Assembly: GCF_023954305.1 (NCBI RefSeq)
Contig: NZ_JAMLIG010000002.1
Location: 248,001 to 312,000, forward strand
DNA: 64,000 bases
Direction of reading: 5' to 3'
DNA from: Mesorhizobium sp.
GTDB lineage: Bacteria; Pseudomonadota; Alphaproteobacteria; Rhizobiales; Rhizobiaceae
A program made the position numbers and the translations under genes. Of this stretch, positions 37,168 to 45,741 are shown one piece after another. How positions within the stretch are numbered: position 1 is the stretch's first letter; each line of letters begins with the position of its first letter. The notes beneath the pieces are model-generated. The model was not told where the DNA came from and did no database searches. It saw only the letters and a program-made list of their open reading frames with translations.

Positions 37168-38595
37168 CTACTCGGCGTCGCCTTCTTTGGCCGCCTTCTT
37201 CTTGGCGGGTGCCTTTTTCTTCGGAGCGGCCTTCTTGGTCTCGGCCTTCGCGGAACCGTCTTCGTCGTCTGCGAGCAGTTCCTCCTTCGAGACCTTGACG
37301 TCGGTCACCTGGACCTGGGTCAGGAGGTGGTCGACGACTTTCTCTTCGAACAGGGGTGCACGCAGGTTGGCGAGTGCCGTCGGGTTGTTGCGGTAGAAGT
37401 CATACACCTCCTGCTCTTGTCCCGGATAGCGGCGGACGAATTCGAACAGCGCGCGCTGCATCTCCTCGTCGGTGATCTGGATACCGGCCTTCTCGCCCAT
37501 CTCGGCGAGAACGAGCCCCAGTCGCACGCGGCGTTCGGCGAGGCTCTGATATTCGGCGCGCGCCTCTTCTTCGGTCGTGTCCTCGTCGGCGAAGGTTTTG
37601 CCCGCCTGCTGGAGGTCGTTCATCACCTGGTTCCAGATGTTGTTGAACTCAGCCTCGACGAGCTTCGAAGGCGCCTCGAATTTGTAGGATTCGTCGAGCG
37701 CATCGAGCAGTTCGCGCTTCACCTTCTGCCGGGTCAGAGTGCCATACTGGCTCTCAAGCTGGCTCTGGACGATCTCGCGCAGCTTCTCGGCGGATTCCAG
37801 TCCGAGGGTCTTGGCGACCTCGTCATTGATCTCCAGCTTGCCGGGCTTGGCGACTTCTTTGACCGTGATGTCGAAGGTCGCCTCCTTGCCGGCGAGATGG
37901 GCGGCCTGGTAGTTCTCCGGGAAAGTCACGGTGATGGTCTTCTCGTCGCCGGCCTTGAAGCCGACGATCTGCTCTTCGAAGCCAGGAATGAACTGCTTCG
38001 AGCCCAGCACCAGCTGCTGGTCGGTGCCCGCGCCGCCTTCGAAAGGCTCGCCGTCGAGCTTGCCGACGAAATCGATGGTAACCCGGTCGCCCTCTTCGGC
38101 CTTGCCCTTCTTCGGCTCGTAGCTGCGCGCGGAGTCGGCGACGCGCTCCATCTGCGCCTGGACTTCCTCCTCGGGCAGGTCGAGCACCTGGCGCGTCACC
38201 TTGATGCCGGTGACGTCCTTCAGCTCGATGGCGGGAATGACTTCATAGGCGATCGAGAACTCGAAGTCCTTCTGGCCGGCGAGGATGGCTTCGGCCTCCT
38301 TCTCGTCCTCGGTCATCTGTACTTCGGGCTGCATCGCGGCCTTCTCGCCGCGCTCGGCGAGCACGTCGCGCGTCGAATTGTTGAGGATCTCGTTGACGAC
38401 TTCCGCCATGAACGACTTGCCGTAGACCTTGCGCAGATGCTGGATCGGCACCTTGCCGGGACGGAACCCATTGATGCGGGCCTTGCCGCGGGCGTCGTTG
38501 AGGCGCGAGACGAGACGGCTCTCCATGTCGCTCTTGGGCACGACGACCTTGATCTCGCGCTTGAGGCCGGCGTTCAGCGTTTCGGTGATCTGCAT
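37168..38595 (-). CDS. tig: Trigger factor
   Basis: A 475-residue ribosome-bound chaperone and prolyl isomerase. The ribosome-binding signature is near GFRPGKVPIQHLRKVYG, the FKBP domain is at about 160-245 (GDRVTIDFVGKLDGEPFEGG), and the substrate-cradle helices follow. The C-terminus is an Ala/Lys-rich tail (KKAAPKKKAPAKKK), longer than in E. coli. AAAGGAA upstream supports ATG 38595. The open frame continues upstream only because it reads through tRNA-Leu. Confidence 0.97.
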   Translation of the reverse strand: MQITETLNAGLKREIKVVVPKSDMESRLVSRLNDARGKARINGFRPGKVPIQHLRKVYGKSFMAEVVNEILNNSTRDVLAERGEKAAMQPEVQMTEDEKEAEAILAGQKDFEFSIAYEVIPAIELKDVTGIKVTRQVLDLPEEEVQAQMERVADSARSYEPKKGKAEEGDRVTIDFVGKLDGEPFEGGAGTDQQLVLGSKQFIPGFEEQIVGFKAGDEKTITVTFPENYQAAHLAGKEATFDITVKEVAKPGKLEINDEVAKTLGLESAEKLREIVQSQLESQYGTLTRQKVKRELLDALDESYKFEAPSKLVEAEFNNIWNQVMNDLQQAGKTFADEDTTEEEARAEYQSLAERRVRLGLVLAEMGEKAGIQITDEEMQRALFEFVRRYPGQEQEVYDFYRNNPTALANLRAPLFEEKVVDHLLTQVQVTDVKVSKEELLADDEDGSAKAETKKAAPKKKAPAKKKAAKEGDAE

Positions 38596-38681
38596 ACTCG
38601 TTCCTTTGGTCCTCTCGAAATCCATGTGCTCGAACGGCACACGGCCATTTCGACTGACGAAATCCTGCCTTAGGTGGCTAT

Positions 38682-38766
38682 TGGTGCGGGTGAAGGGACT
38701 TGAACCCCCACGACTTGCGTCACAGGAACCTAAATCCTGCGTGTCTACCAGTTCCACCACACCCGC
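38682..38766 (-). tRNA. tRNA-Leu (anticodon TAG)
   Basis: 85 bases with encoded CCA on the minus strand. Acceptor GCGGGTG/CACCCGC, anticodon stem CAGGA/TCCTG with loop TTTAGGT, a long variable arm, and T arm GGGGGTTCAAGTCCC. Size and long variable arm fit class II tRNA-Leu. Confidence 0.95.
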
Positions 38767-38800
38767 TCAGGAAGTCCGTCCGGCCTCCCGAAGCGTGCGC

Positions 38801-38828
38801 TCTATATCACCGGAATTGTGGCGTTCAA
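38801..38828 (-). promoter_or_regulatory. Candidate tRNA-Leu promoter
   Basis: On the minus strand TTGAAC and TATAGA are 16 bases apart, 35 bases upstream of the tRNA. Confidence 0.55.
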
Positions 38829-38905
38829 AGGAAATTTGGCGCGAGAATCGCGTATTCGAGGATGGTTTTCCCCATTCTATCCACAGAGGAGCCACCTGTG
38901 GAGGC

Positions 38906-39484
38906 TCAGTAGAGAGGCTCTTCGAACAACACGGTGGTTCCGTCGAGAAAGCGTTTGATCTGGGCCGTACCGTTGTCGGCCACTGCGGCGACCACGGAGA
39001 ACGGCCGCTCGCGCATGTCGGTTTCGATAGGCCGTCCCTCGCCTTCGGGCAGATAGAAGCGCTCCAGGCCGTAATCGACGGTGGTGCTCCCTTCCGCGAA
39101 GGGACGGCCGGCCGCCGTGCCGCGGATCACCGCCTCGCCCGCTTCGGCAGGCGGAAGCGCCGCTCGATCGAACGCCGCCGCCTTCACCCCGAAATAGCCA
39201 TCGTCCTGCTTGCGCAGCAGCACCCAGACCGGATGTTCCTGATAGTCGCCATCGCCGGTGAGCGCCGGGACGAAGAGCGCGGCGGAGACAGTCGAAATGT
39301 CATAGCCCAATCTCACATAGTCGCCGCGCAGAAGGTCGCGCGGATCGACCGGCTGGACCTTGAGCAAAACCTCTTGGCCGTCACGCAGCACCGCGGCGCG
39401 ACCGGCGATATTCCATGACAGGAAACCGATCTGCAGTACCGCGATCAGAATGGCGCCGAGGAAGAGGAGACGCGAGGACTTCAT
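38906..39484 (-). CDS. GDYXXLXY domain-containing membrane-anchored protein
   Basis: A 192-residue protein. One N-terminal transmembrane helix (LLFLGAILIAVLQIGFLSW) anchors a periplasmic domain with the name-giving motif GDYVRLGY and RFYLPEGEG. It overlaps the DUF2157 gene by one base (TGATG), a pairing found repeatedly in bacteria, so the two probably act together at the membrane. Function is unknown. Confidence 0.9.
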   Translation of the reverse strand: MKSSRLLFLGAILIAVLQIGFLSWNIAGRAAVLRDGQEVLLKVQPVDPRDLLRGDYVRLGYDISTVSAALFVPALTGDGDYQEHPVWVLLRKQDDGYFGVKAAAFDRAALPPAEAGEAVIRGTAAGRPFAEGSTTVDYGLERFYLPEGEGRPIETDMRERPFSVVAAVADNGTAQIKRFLDGTTVLFEEPLY

Positions 39485-40581
39485 CAGACTGCTCCCTGGG
39501 GCGATACGGCGCCGAGCCGGCGCTCGATGCGGATGATGACGAAAGCTAGGATGCCGAGCCCGATCGCCGCCACGACGAAGAAGCCGGCGGTACCGAGCAT
39601 CGTGCCGACGGTGGCGATGTAGACGAAGGAGATCTCGACCGCGAAGCCAAGATAAGCGAGCCAGCGCACCTTGCGGCCGGCCTTGCCGCCGATCACCAGC
39701 GCTCCGGCGATGCCGGCGAAAGCCAGCGCCGCCAGCGGCGCGAACACGGCGGAGTCGGCGAACACCGCCTGCAGCGTGAACATGCCGACCAGGAAGCCGA
39801 TCAGCGCGTCGGCGGCCAGCCCTTCGCCAAGTCCCGTCAAGCGGTTGGCTACCTCGCCGCTGCGTATCGCCGCGACGAAGCCGAGCGCGGAGACCAGCGC
39901 CATCGCGGCCGGAATGATCAGCAGGTCGGTATCGAAATAGAAAAGCGTAAAATGCGCGATCAGCGACAGGAGGATCAGATGGCGGGCGGGCAGGCTGCGC
40001 GTCCACACGGCGAGCCCCCACAGGACAGCCAGCAGCAGCGGATACCACGGGTTGACGTCGAGGCTGAACTGGAACACGGGCCAGGCCAGCCACGCGGCAG
40101 ACAGGGCGACGGAGGCCGCCGCCAGAACGGGCGAGCGCAGCAGCGCCGCGGCCAACGCGGTGCCGATGCACCAGACCAGTATCGCCTGCGTCTCGTCGCC
40201 AGTGAGATGATACATCTGTCCGATGAGCGCGATGCCGCCGCCGAAGGCCGCGGCCGAGATCAGCCACATCGCCTCTGCCAACGCGCCATGGTCGCGCAGC
40301 TTCAGCACCGCACCGCCGAGATAGCCGCCCGCGATCACCGCGAAGAGCGCGCCGACGCGGCCGAGGCGGGGGATCGCCTCCCAGTTCGCCGCGATGAGTA
40401 TCAGAATTGCGGCCGACATGAGCAGCGCCGCCATCACCGCGAGCACCTGTCCGAAACCGACGCCCCTGCCGTGATTAGCCGCGACGTCGTCGCGCAGCTG
40501 CTGCGCCAGCGCGGCCGTAACCAGCCCCCGCGCCTGCCACCGGGCAATGTCCTGCCCGACCTTGTCTGCGTATCCGGCCAT
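39484..40581 (-). CDS. DUF2157 domain-containing membrane protein
   Basis: A 365-residue membrane protein. The N-terminal soluble DUF2157 domain (about 1-65: DIARWQARGLVT) is followed by roughly ten to eleven transmembrane helices. It is the first gene of a pair with the GDYXXLXY protein. No transport or catalytic motif is recognised. Confidence 0.9.
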   Translation of the reverse strand: MAGYADKVGQDIARWQARGLVTAALAQQLRDDVAANHGRGVGFGQVLAVMAALLMSAAILILIAANWEAIPRLGRVGALFAVIAGGYLGGAVLKLRDHGALAEAMWLISAAAFGGGIALIGQMYHLTGDETQAILVWCIGTALAAALLRSPVLAAASVALSAAWLAWPVFQFSLDVNPWYPLLLAVLWGLAVWTRSLPARHLILLSLIAHFTLFYFDTDLLIIPAAMALVSALGFVAAIRSGEVANRLTGLGEGLAADALIGFLVGMFTLQAVFADSAVFAPLAALAFAGIAGALVIGGKAGRKVRWLAYLGFAVEISFVYIATVGTMLGTAGFFVVAAIGLGILAFVIIRIERRLGAVSPQGAV

Positions 40582-40742
40582 GGTTCCCCCCGCTTTGCCC
40601 CTGCCTAGCCGACTTATCGTATCGGCCCGATGTCGCCTCCAGTGCCGATCGCAACAGTTGCATATCGGCCTGGCCGCAGCACCGGTTAAGCGGCGTTAAT
40701 GGTGCATTGCACAACATGCATTGCTGCTATGCAACATTCGCC

Positions 40743-40771
40743 CTTTGAACCTGGCTCCACCGCACCTATCT
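40743..40771 (+). promoter_or_regulatory. Candidate RpoH-type promoter for DUF1127 and the downstream RNA
   Basis: CTTTGAAC (with TTGAAC at 40745-40750) and CCTATCTT (from 40765), 14 bases apart, resemble heat-shock sigma elements (CTTGAA and CCTAT-type -10). In Rhodobacter the equivalent DUF1127-CcsR operon is read from RpoH promoters. TGCATTGC/ATGCAAC-type inverted motifs lie just upstream at about 40703-40735. Confidence 0.45.
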
Positions 40772-40824
40772 TCGGTTCGTAACAAAGATAGATGAATTCG
40801 AAAAAAGACGAAACGAGCACTGAA

Positions 40825-40965
40825 ATGAACATCATCCGCAACTACCGCAACTGGCGCCGCTACCGGGAAACCGTGTCCGAGCTGAACCGCCTGTCCAACC
40901 GCGAGCTCACCGACCTCGGCATTTCCCGCAGCGACATTCCCTTCGTCGCGCGCAAGTCGGTCTGA
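40825..40965 (+). CDS. DUF1127 small Arg-rich protein
   Basis: A 46-residue protein with the DUF1127 pattern: NWRRYRETVSELNRLSN, then RELTDLGISRSDIP. These small proteins are common in alphaproteobacteria; the Rhodobacter member CcaF1 (RSP_6037) binds RNA and is co-transcribed with CcsR small RNAs, and the Brucella members are controlled by the LysR-type regulator VtlR. Exactly this arrangement, DUF1127 then CCUCCUCCC hairpins, is present here. The ribosome site is weak. Confidence 0.9.
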   Translation: MNIIRNYRNWRRYRETVSELNRLSNRELTDLGISRSDIPFVARKSV

Positions 40966-40984
40966 CGAACATAGAAATCTCGCC

Positions 40985-41098
40985 AGGGTCTTCCTCCTCC
41001 CAGACCTTGTGAGATATGGCCGGAGTTTACCTCCTCCCAAACGACGGCCAAACGAGACACCCGCCGGACCTCCTCCCCCGGCGGGTGTTTTCGTTTTT
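40985..41098 (+). ncRNA. CcsR/cuckoo-type small RNA: three CCUCCUCCC hairpins
   Basis: Three successive hairpins each show CCTCCTCCC in the loop. Hairpin 1 (40985-41008) has stem AGGGTCT/AGACCTT. Hairpin 2 (41017-41050) has TGGCCG-GA-GTTT paired with AAAC-GA-CGGCCA. Hairpin 3 (41057-41088) has ACACCCGCCGG/CCGGCGGGTGT and runs into TTTTCGTTTTT, making it the terminator. Loop motifs sit at 40993, 41030 and 41069. This matches the alphaproteobacterial CcsR/cuckoo RNA family in sequence, structure and position behind DUF1127. The loops are anti-Shine-Dalgarno-like. Confidence 0.88.
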
Positions 41099-41198
41099 GG
41101 AGAGCTGCCGGAGCCTACGGGCATGTCCGTGCCGATCTAGAGCCATGTTCATGGCGGGTGTCGCGCCGCGCCACACGAACGCCGTCTGCTCCCGGCGA

Positions 41199-41946
41199 TC
41201 AGGATTCTCTGGACATAGCAGCGCTATACTGGGCTTTGTGATATCGCAGACCTGCCGGCAGCGCGAGCCCGACCCGCCGACGGGAGAACGGACCGCCATG
41301 CGCAAGGTTATCGACGATGACCTTTGCGGCATCCTCATAGTAGACCGTCATCCTCGGAACGATCTTGAGGAAATTCAGTGAAGTCATGATCCTCGGAAGA
41401 AAGGCCGTGGCCGGCCAGGGGTCGATCGGCCACTGTTCGGTAGAGGTCACGATTCCGCGCGTAGGCTTCCCATCCGGTGCATCTATCATCGGCCCGGGGC
41501 ACAGCACGGTCCAATCCAGCGCCGTCTTCCTGACCGCCTCATAGTTCAGACGGTGAGGCTGATACACAGGCGGAATCTTCGGGTAATTCACTGTCATGAC
41601 GTTCGTCCCCGGAACGTCCAGAAGGGCAGCCCCGGCAAGCATCCAGTACCGTCCGTCCTTGCCGAGACTGCTTTGCGCCGCCTCGATGATCCGGCTTACC
41701 AGCGCCACGAAGCCTTTGTCGGCGACGTAGCCCGGCGTTGACAACCACGTCCTGCCCCGACATCGCCGCCTCGAGGGACGGCCGGGACTGGTAGTCGACC
41801 ACTCTCGCTTCCACCTTGTCGAGAAAGTCCGACGGTAGCTTGGATTTCTCTCGAACTGCCGCGGTTACTCTATGACCCCGACGAATTGCCTCTGCGACGA
41901 CATTGCGCCCGACATTGCCGCTGGCACCCAACACGCAAACCTTCAT
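41199..41946 (-). pseudogene. NAD(P)-binding epimerase/reductase-like gene with a frameshift
   Basis: The first part from ATG 41946 is an NAD(P)-binding Rossmann start, MKVCVLGASGNVGRNVVAEA, reading to GQDVVVNAG. The continuation GYVADKGFVALVSRIIEAA, YWMLAGAALLDVPG, WTVLCPGPMID and GPFSRRRVGLALP is in another frame. The join falls at the CCC run at 41731-41733 (GCCGGG on the coding strand); removing one G restores one protein of about 247 residues. GAGG precedes the ATG. Likely a recent pseudogene, or a base-calling error. Confidence 0.8.
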
Positions 41947-42042
41947 TCGATTCCTCGACCGTTTGCCTTCAGAACGCCTCGGCGCCTGACGAGAATGGCT
42001 CCATCTGCACTTATTCGGTCTGGAGCCGAAGTCGCGACGGGT

Positions 42043-42651
42043 TCAGCGCTCGCCCAGGACTCCACGGGATTTCCACTGGTCGAGGGGCATGATGTCCGGC
42101 CTGCCGCCCATCGGCTCGTACCAACTGTCGATCGCCCATCTCGTTCCGCCCTTCTCGGACAGCACCGCGGTCGAATGTGGGTAGCGGCCGTCGACGAAGA
42201 CGCCGCGCGCGACATTCGATTCGACCCGGTGATGCCGGATCAGCCCCCTGCCCTGAAGGTAGAGCATCAGCGTCCGCGTGTTGGTTGATTCGTCGATGCA
42301 ATCCATCTGCCCCAGCCGGCCAGACTGCGCGAGCGTCGACTTGGCCGTGTCGCGAACGCCGATCGCCTGCCCCGCCCGAGTCTCGAAATAGGCGACTGCT
42401 GCGGCCACCGCCTGCCGTTCGGCCTTCGCCGACGCCTTGCCGCGCGCCATGATCGAGGCGAAGCGGCCGGCATCGCCTGCGCTGAGCGCCAGGGTGGTGC
42501 GATTGCGGCAATCGAAGCCGTGGCAAACGGAGAGTCTCGAGACCGTCGTCTCCTTCTGGACCGCCGAATAATTCGATGAGGTTGAGGTGCACCCCGCTGC
42601 AAGCGTGGTAGTGAAGGCGAGAACGACGAGAAGGCTGAGTCGATGCTGCAT
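42043..42651 (-). CDS. Predicted lipoprotein of unknown function
   Basis: A 202-residue protein. The signal sequence MQHRLSLLVVLAFTTTLAAG ends in a lipobox, LAAGC, placing the lipidated Cys at about residue 21. The mature part has a Cys pair in SVCHGFDCRNR and one in QMDCIDES. It contains an ESTNTRTLMLYL segment and an Asp-rich HHRVESN region. No known domain is recognised; membrane anchoring is clear. It is divergent from trmFO. Confidence 0.75.
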   Translation of the reverse strand: MQHRLSLLVVLAFTTTLAAGCTSTSSNYSAVQKETTVSRLSVCHGFDCRNRTTLALSAGDAGRFASIMARGKASAKAERQAVAAAVAYFETRAGQAIGVRDTAKSTLAQSGRLGQMDCIDESTNTRTLMLYLQGRGLIRHHRVESNVARGVFVDGRYPHSTAVLSEKGGTRWAIDSWYEPMGGRPDIMPLDQWKSRGVLGER

Positions 42652-42734
42652 GGTGCCGAGACTATTCGGCGCTTCCGATGCAGGCAATCCGCGAGGCGTT
42701 GTGTTTTGACCGCTCCGCGACTATTCCACCGGTG

Positions 42735-44159
42735 ATGAGCGACAAACCCATTCATGTCATCGGTGGCGGCCTGGCCGGCTCGGAAGCTGCCTGGCAGATC
42801 GCACATGCCGGCGTGCCGGTGATCCTCCACGAGATGCGTGGCCTGCGCGGCACCGAAGCGCACAAGACGGATGGTCTCGCGGAACTCGTCTGTTCCAACT
42901 CCTTCCGGTCGGACGATGCCGAGACGAACGCGGTCGGCCTCCTGCATGCCGAGATGCGGCTCGCCGGTTCGCTGATCATGGCCTGCGGCGACGCGCATCA
43001 GGTGCCGGCGGGCGGAGCCCTCGCCGTCGATCGCGACGGCTTTTCTGACGCGGTGACCGCGAAACTTGCCGCGCATCCGCTGGTGACGATCATCCGTGAG
43101 GAGATCACCGGCCTGCCGCCCGCGGAATGGGACCAGGCGATCATCGCGACGGGCCCCCTCACCGCGCCATCGCTCGCCGAGGCGATCCGGACGGCGACTG
43201 GCGCCGACGCGTTGGCCTTTTTCGACGCCATCGCTCCGATCGTGCATTTCGACACGATCGACATGACGAAGGCCTGGTTCCAGTCGCGTTACGACAAGGT
43301 CGGGCCCGGCGGTACCGGCAAGGACTACATCAACTGCCCGATGGACAAGGCCCAGTACGAGGCATTCGTCCGGGCCCTGAACGACGGCGCCAAGACCGAG
43401 TTCAAGGAGTGGGAGGGCACGCCCTATTTCGATGGCTGCCTGCCGATCGAGGTGATGGCGGAGCGCGGGCCGGAAACGTTGCGGCACGGGCCGATGAAGC
43501 CGATGGGGCTGACCAACGCACATAACCCGACCGTCAAAGCCTATGCCGTTGTTCAACTGCGCCAGGACAACGCGCTCGGCACGCTCTACAACATGGTCGG
43601 TTTCCAGACCAAGCTGAGGCATGGCGAGCAGACGCGCATCTTCCGCATGATTCCGGGGCTGGAGAATGCCGAGTTCGCCCGCCTCGGCGGCCTGCACCGC
43701 AATACCTACATCAACTCGCCGACGCTGCTGACTGGCGATCTCCAACTCAAGGGTAGGCCCGGTCTACGCTTTGCAGGCCAGATCACCGGCTGCGAGGGCT
43801 ATGTCGAGAGCGCCTCGATCGGCCTGCTCGCCGGCCGCTTCGCGGCAGCGGAACGGTTCGGCCGCGCACCCTCCCTACCGCCGGCCACCACGGCCTTCGG
43901 CGCGCTGCTTGGCCACATCACCGGCGGGCATCTCGTATCCGACGACGAGCCGGGAAAGCGCTCCTTCCAGCCGATGAACATCAATTTCGGCCTGTTCCCG
44001 CCGCTGGAGGCGGGCACGAAGCTCAAGCCGGACGATTTCGAAGGCCGTTTCCGCGGCAAGGACAAGTCGATCGCCAAGAAGAAGGCAATCACGTCGCGCG
44101 CCTTGGCGGACTGCCGCGCGTGGCTGGGGCTGGTCTCCGGAGCGAAGGCCGCCGAGTAG
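42735..44159 (+). CDS. trmFO: Methylenetetrahydrofolate-tRNA-(uracil-54-C5)-methyltransferase
   Basis: A 474-residue FAD-dependent enzyme that makes ribothymidine-54 in tRNA with methylene-THF as carbon source. The FAD motif is VIGGGLAGSEAAWQIA. The two functional Cys fall in ELVCSNSFRSD and DYINCPMDKAQYEAF. Further markers are GTPYFDGCLPIEVMAERG and the C-terminal NINFGLFPP. ATG 42735 gives the normal N-terminus; the frame is open 19 codons further without similarity. Confidence 0.96.
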   Translation: MSDKPIHVIGGGLAGSEAAWQIAHAGVPVILHEMRGLRGTEAHKTDGLAELVCSNSFRSDDAETNAVGLLHAEMRLAGSLIMACGDAHQVPAGGALAVDRDGFSDAVTAKLAAHPLVTIIREEITGLPPAEWDQAIIATGPLTAPSLAEAIRTATGADALAFFDAIAPIVHFDTIDMTKAWFQSRYDKVGPGGTGKDYINCPMDKAQYEAFVRALNDGAKTEFKEWEGTPYFDGCLPIEVMAERGPETLRHGPMKPMGLTNAHNPTVKAYAVVQLRQDNALGTLYNMVGFQTKLRHGEQTRIFRMIPGLENAEFARLGGLHRNTYINSPTLLTGDLQLKGRPGLRFAGQITGCEGYVESASIGLLAGRFAAAERFGRAPSLPPATTAFGALLGHITGGHLVSDDEPGKRSFQPMNINFGLFPPLEAGTKLKPDDFEGRFRGKDKSIAKKKAITSRALADCRAWLGLVSGAKAAE

Positions 44160-44188
44160 CCCTGAACGACGTTTGATCCCTTCGCCGC

Positions 44189-45622
44189 TTAAGCCCACCG
44201 CAGCGATGGAAGCTCGCTTTGGGTGTTGCCGGCGAGCCGCGCAACGGCCCGTTTCAACGCGAGGACGCAAGCCTCATCGAACGCGCTTCCGATATCCTTG
44301 TCGATGATTGCAAATGCTTCTTCCACCTTCATCGCCCTGCGGTAGGGTCGGTCGGCCGTGAGCGCATCGAAGACGTCGGCGACCGTCAGCATGCGCACCT
44401 CCGCTACAATCGCGTCTCCCGCGAGCCCGAGCGGGTAGCCTTTCCCGTCAAGGCGCTCGTGATGAGCTCCCGCGATCTCTGCAATGTCGCGAAAGATCGC
44501 TACCTGACGGAGGATGTCGGCGCTGTGAGCCGGGTGGCTGCGGATGGACACCCACTCGCTTTCTTCCGGCCTGCCCGGCTTGTCGAGAATCTGGTTGGAG
44601 ACGGCCAGCTTGCCGATGTCGTGCAGCAGGGCCGCGCGACGTAACCAGCGTCGCCGCCCCGCATCGACCCCCATCTCCTCGGCGATCATGTCCGTGAACA
44701 GGGTGACCCGACGGGAATGTCCGGCCGTGAAAGGGCTCTTCGCGTCGATCACGTCGGCGAAGGCAGCCGCGATGTCGTCAACATAGTCGTCGTCGAGCGG
44801 CGCGCTCGATCGAGCCGGCGTCAGTTCCGATAGATGCAGGCCGAGGCCGTCGCTCTCGATCGCGTCCCAGAAGAGCGGCTGCCGCTCGGCAACGAGAAAG
44901 GTATCGACGACCGCGGGATCGAACCAGGTGCCCCGGCGGGCGGCGATTTCCGCCCTCGCCGCGGCGCGACCGCCTTCCTTATGGAAGATGTCGGCAACCT
45001 GGGCGACGAGTGCGATCCGCGACGCCATCGGTATCTCTTCGCCGACCCTGCCTTCGGGCTTGCCCGATCCGTCCCAGTGCTCGTCCAGCCAGCGGATGCC
45101 ATCCTGCACCTTGGCGGAGAAGCGCATCTTTGCGGCGATGTCGGCCCCGCGGTGGCAGCGCGTCTCGATCAGCTCGCGTGAGATCTCGCCGCCATTGCGC
45201 AGGATGTTGAGGATGGCGCGCACCCGTTCGGCGAAGCCGGACTGGATACCCGTCTTGTCCATGACGAAGCGAAGTGCGGCCGAAAGGCTGCCGTCAATCG
45301 TCTTGAAGTCCCGCTTGAACGAGATGTCGTCGGCAAGATAGAGTTCGCAGATGCGTGCGGCATTGCTGGAGCAGCCGAGATCCTTCAGCAAGGCCGTGAA
45401 GTAGATGTCGGACAGCGCCTCGGCGGTGAGGCCCATTTGCATGCCGACCTGCGTTCCGATCCAGCACGCGCGCTGGCAATGTCCTTTCGGTTGCCCCTCT
45501 GTCAGGTCGAGCGCATGGCTGAGCGCGCCGAGCAGTTCGGCGACGTTCAGCGACGAGGCGCCAGTGGGCACCGGCGTTGCGACGACAGACCAGGCGGACG
45601 TCAAAGGGAGGGCGTTCGACAT
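44189..45622 (-). CDS. HD-GYP domain protein (probable c-di-GMP phosphodiesterase)
   Basis: A 477-residue cytoplasmic protein. The C-terminal HD-GYP domain is complete: SRRVTLFTDMIAEEM, LLHDIGKLAV, ISIRSHP-like VSIRSHPAHSADIL, HHERLDGKGYPLGLAG and VADVFDALTADRPYR. The N-terminal half is a second, degenerate HD-type region (LLKDLGCSSNAARICELY replaces HDIGK; HWDGSGKPEG is a remnant of the GYP loop). It may hydrolyse c-di-GMP; the N-terminal module probably senses or regulates. It is convergent with trmFO. Confidence 0.9.
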   Translation of the reverse strand: MSNALPLTSAWSVVATPVPTGASSLNVAELLGALSHALDLTEGQPKGHCQRACWIGTQVGMQMGLTAEALSDIYFTALLKDLGCSSNAARICELYLADDISFKRDFKTIDGSLSAALRFVMDKTGIQSGFAERVRAILNILRNGGEISRELIETRCHRGADIAAKMRFSAKVQDGIRWLDEHWDGSGKPEGRVGEEIPMASRIALVAQVADIFHKEGGRAAARAEIAARRGTWFDPAVVDTFLVAERQPLFWDAIESDGLGLHLSELTPARSSAPLDDDYVDDIAAAFADVIDAKSPFTAGHSRRVTLFTDMIAEEMGVDAGRRRWLRRAALLHDIGKLAVSNQILDKPGRPEESEWVSIRSHPAHSADILRQVAIFRDIAEIAGAHHERLDGKGYPLGLAGDAIVAEVRMLTVADVFDALTADRPYRRAMKVEEAFAIIDKDIGSAFDEACVLALKRAVARLAGNTQSELPSLRWA

Positions 45623-45741
45623 GCCCCGACAGTAGCCGTCAGTTCGTTACGTCTGGTAAACCGCTCCAAGAACCGTATTCATTACCGATCACGGTTGCGC
45701 GAGATACTTCGCCGACGACACGGCAGATGACCGAGGACCGA

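Noticed and set aside
38596..38760. Possible N-terminal extension of trigger factor
   Set aside because: The extra residues are a translation of tRNA-Leu and its spacer; the ribosome site and family start support 38595.
40686..40699. CtrA site TTAA-N6-TTAA before the DUF1127 gene
   Set aside because: The CtrA consensus needs 7 bases between halves; here there are 6.
41725..41740. Programmed frameshift in the oxidoreductase gene
   Set aside because: No slippery heptamer or stimulating structure; a GGG run indel explains it better.
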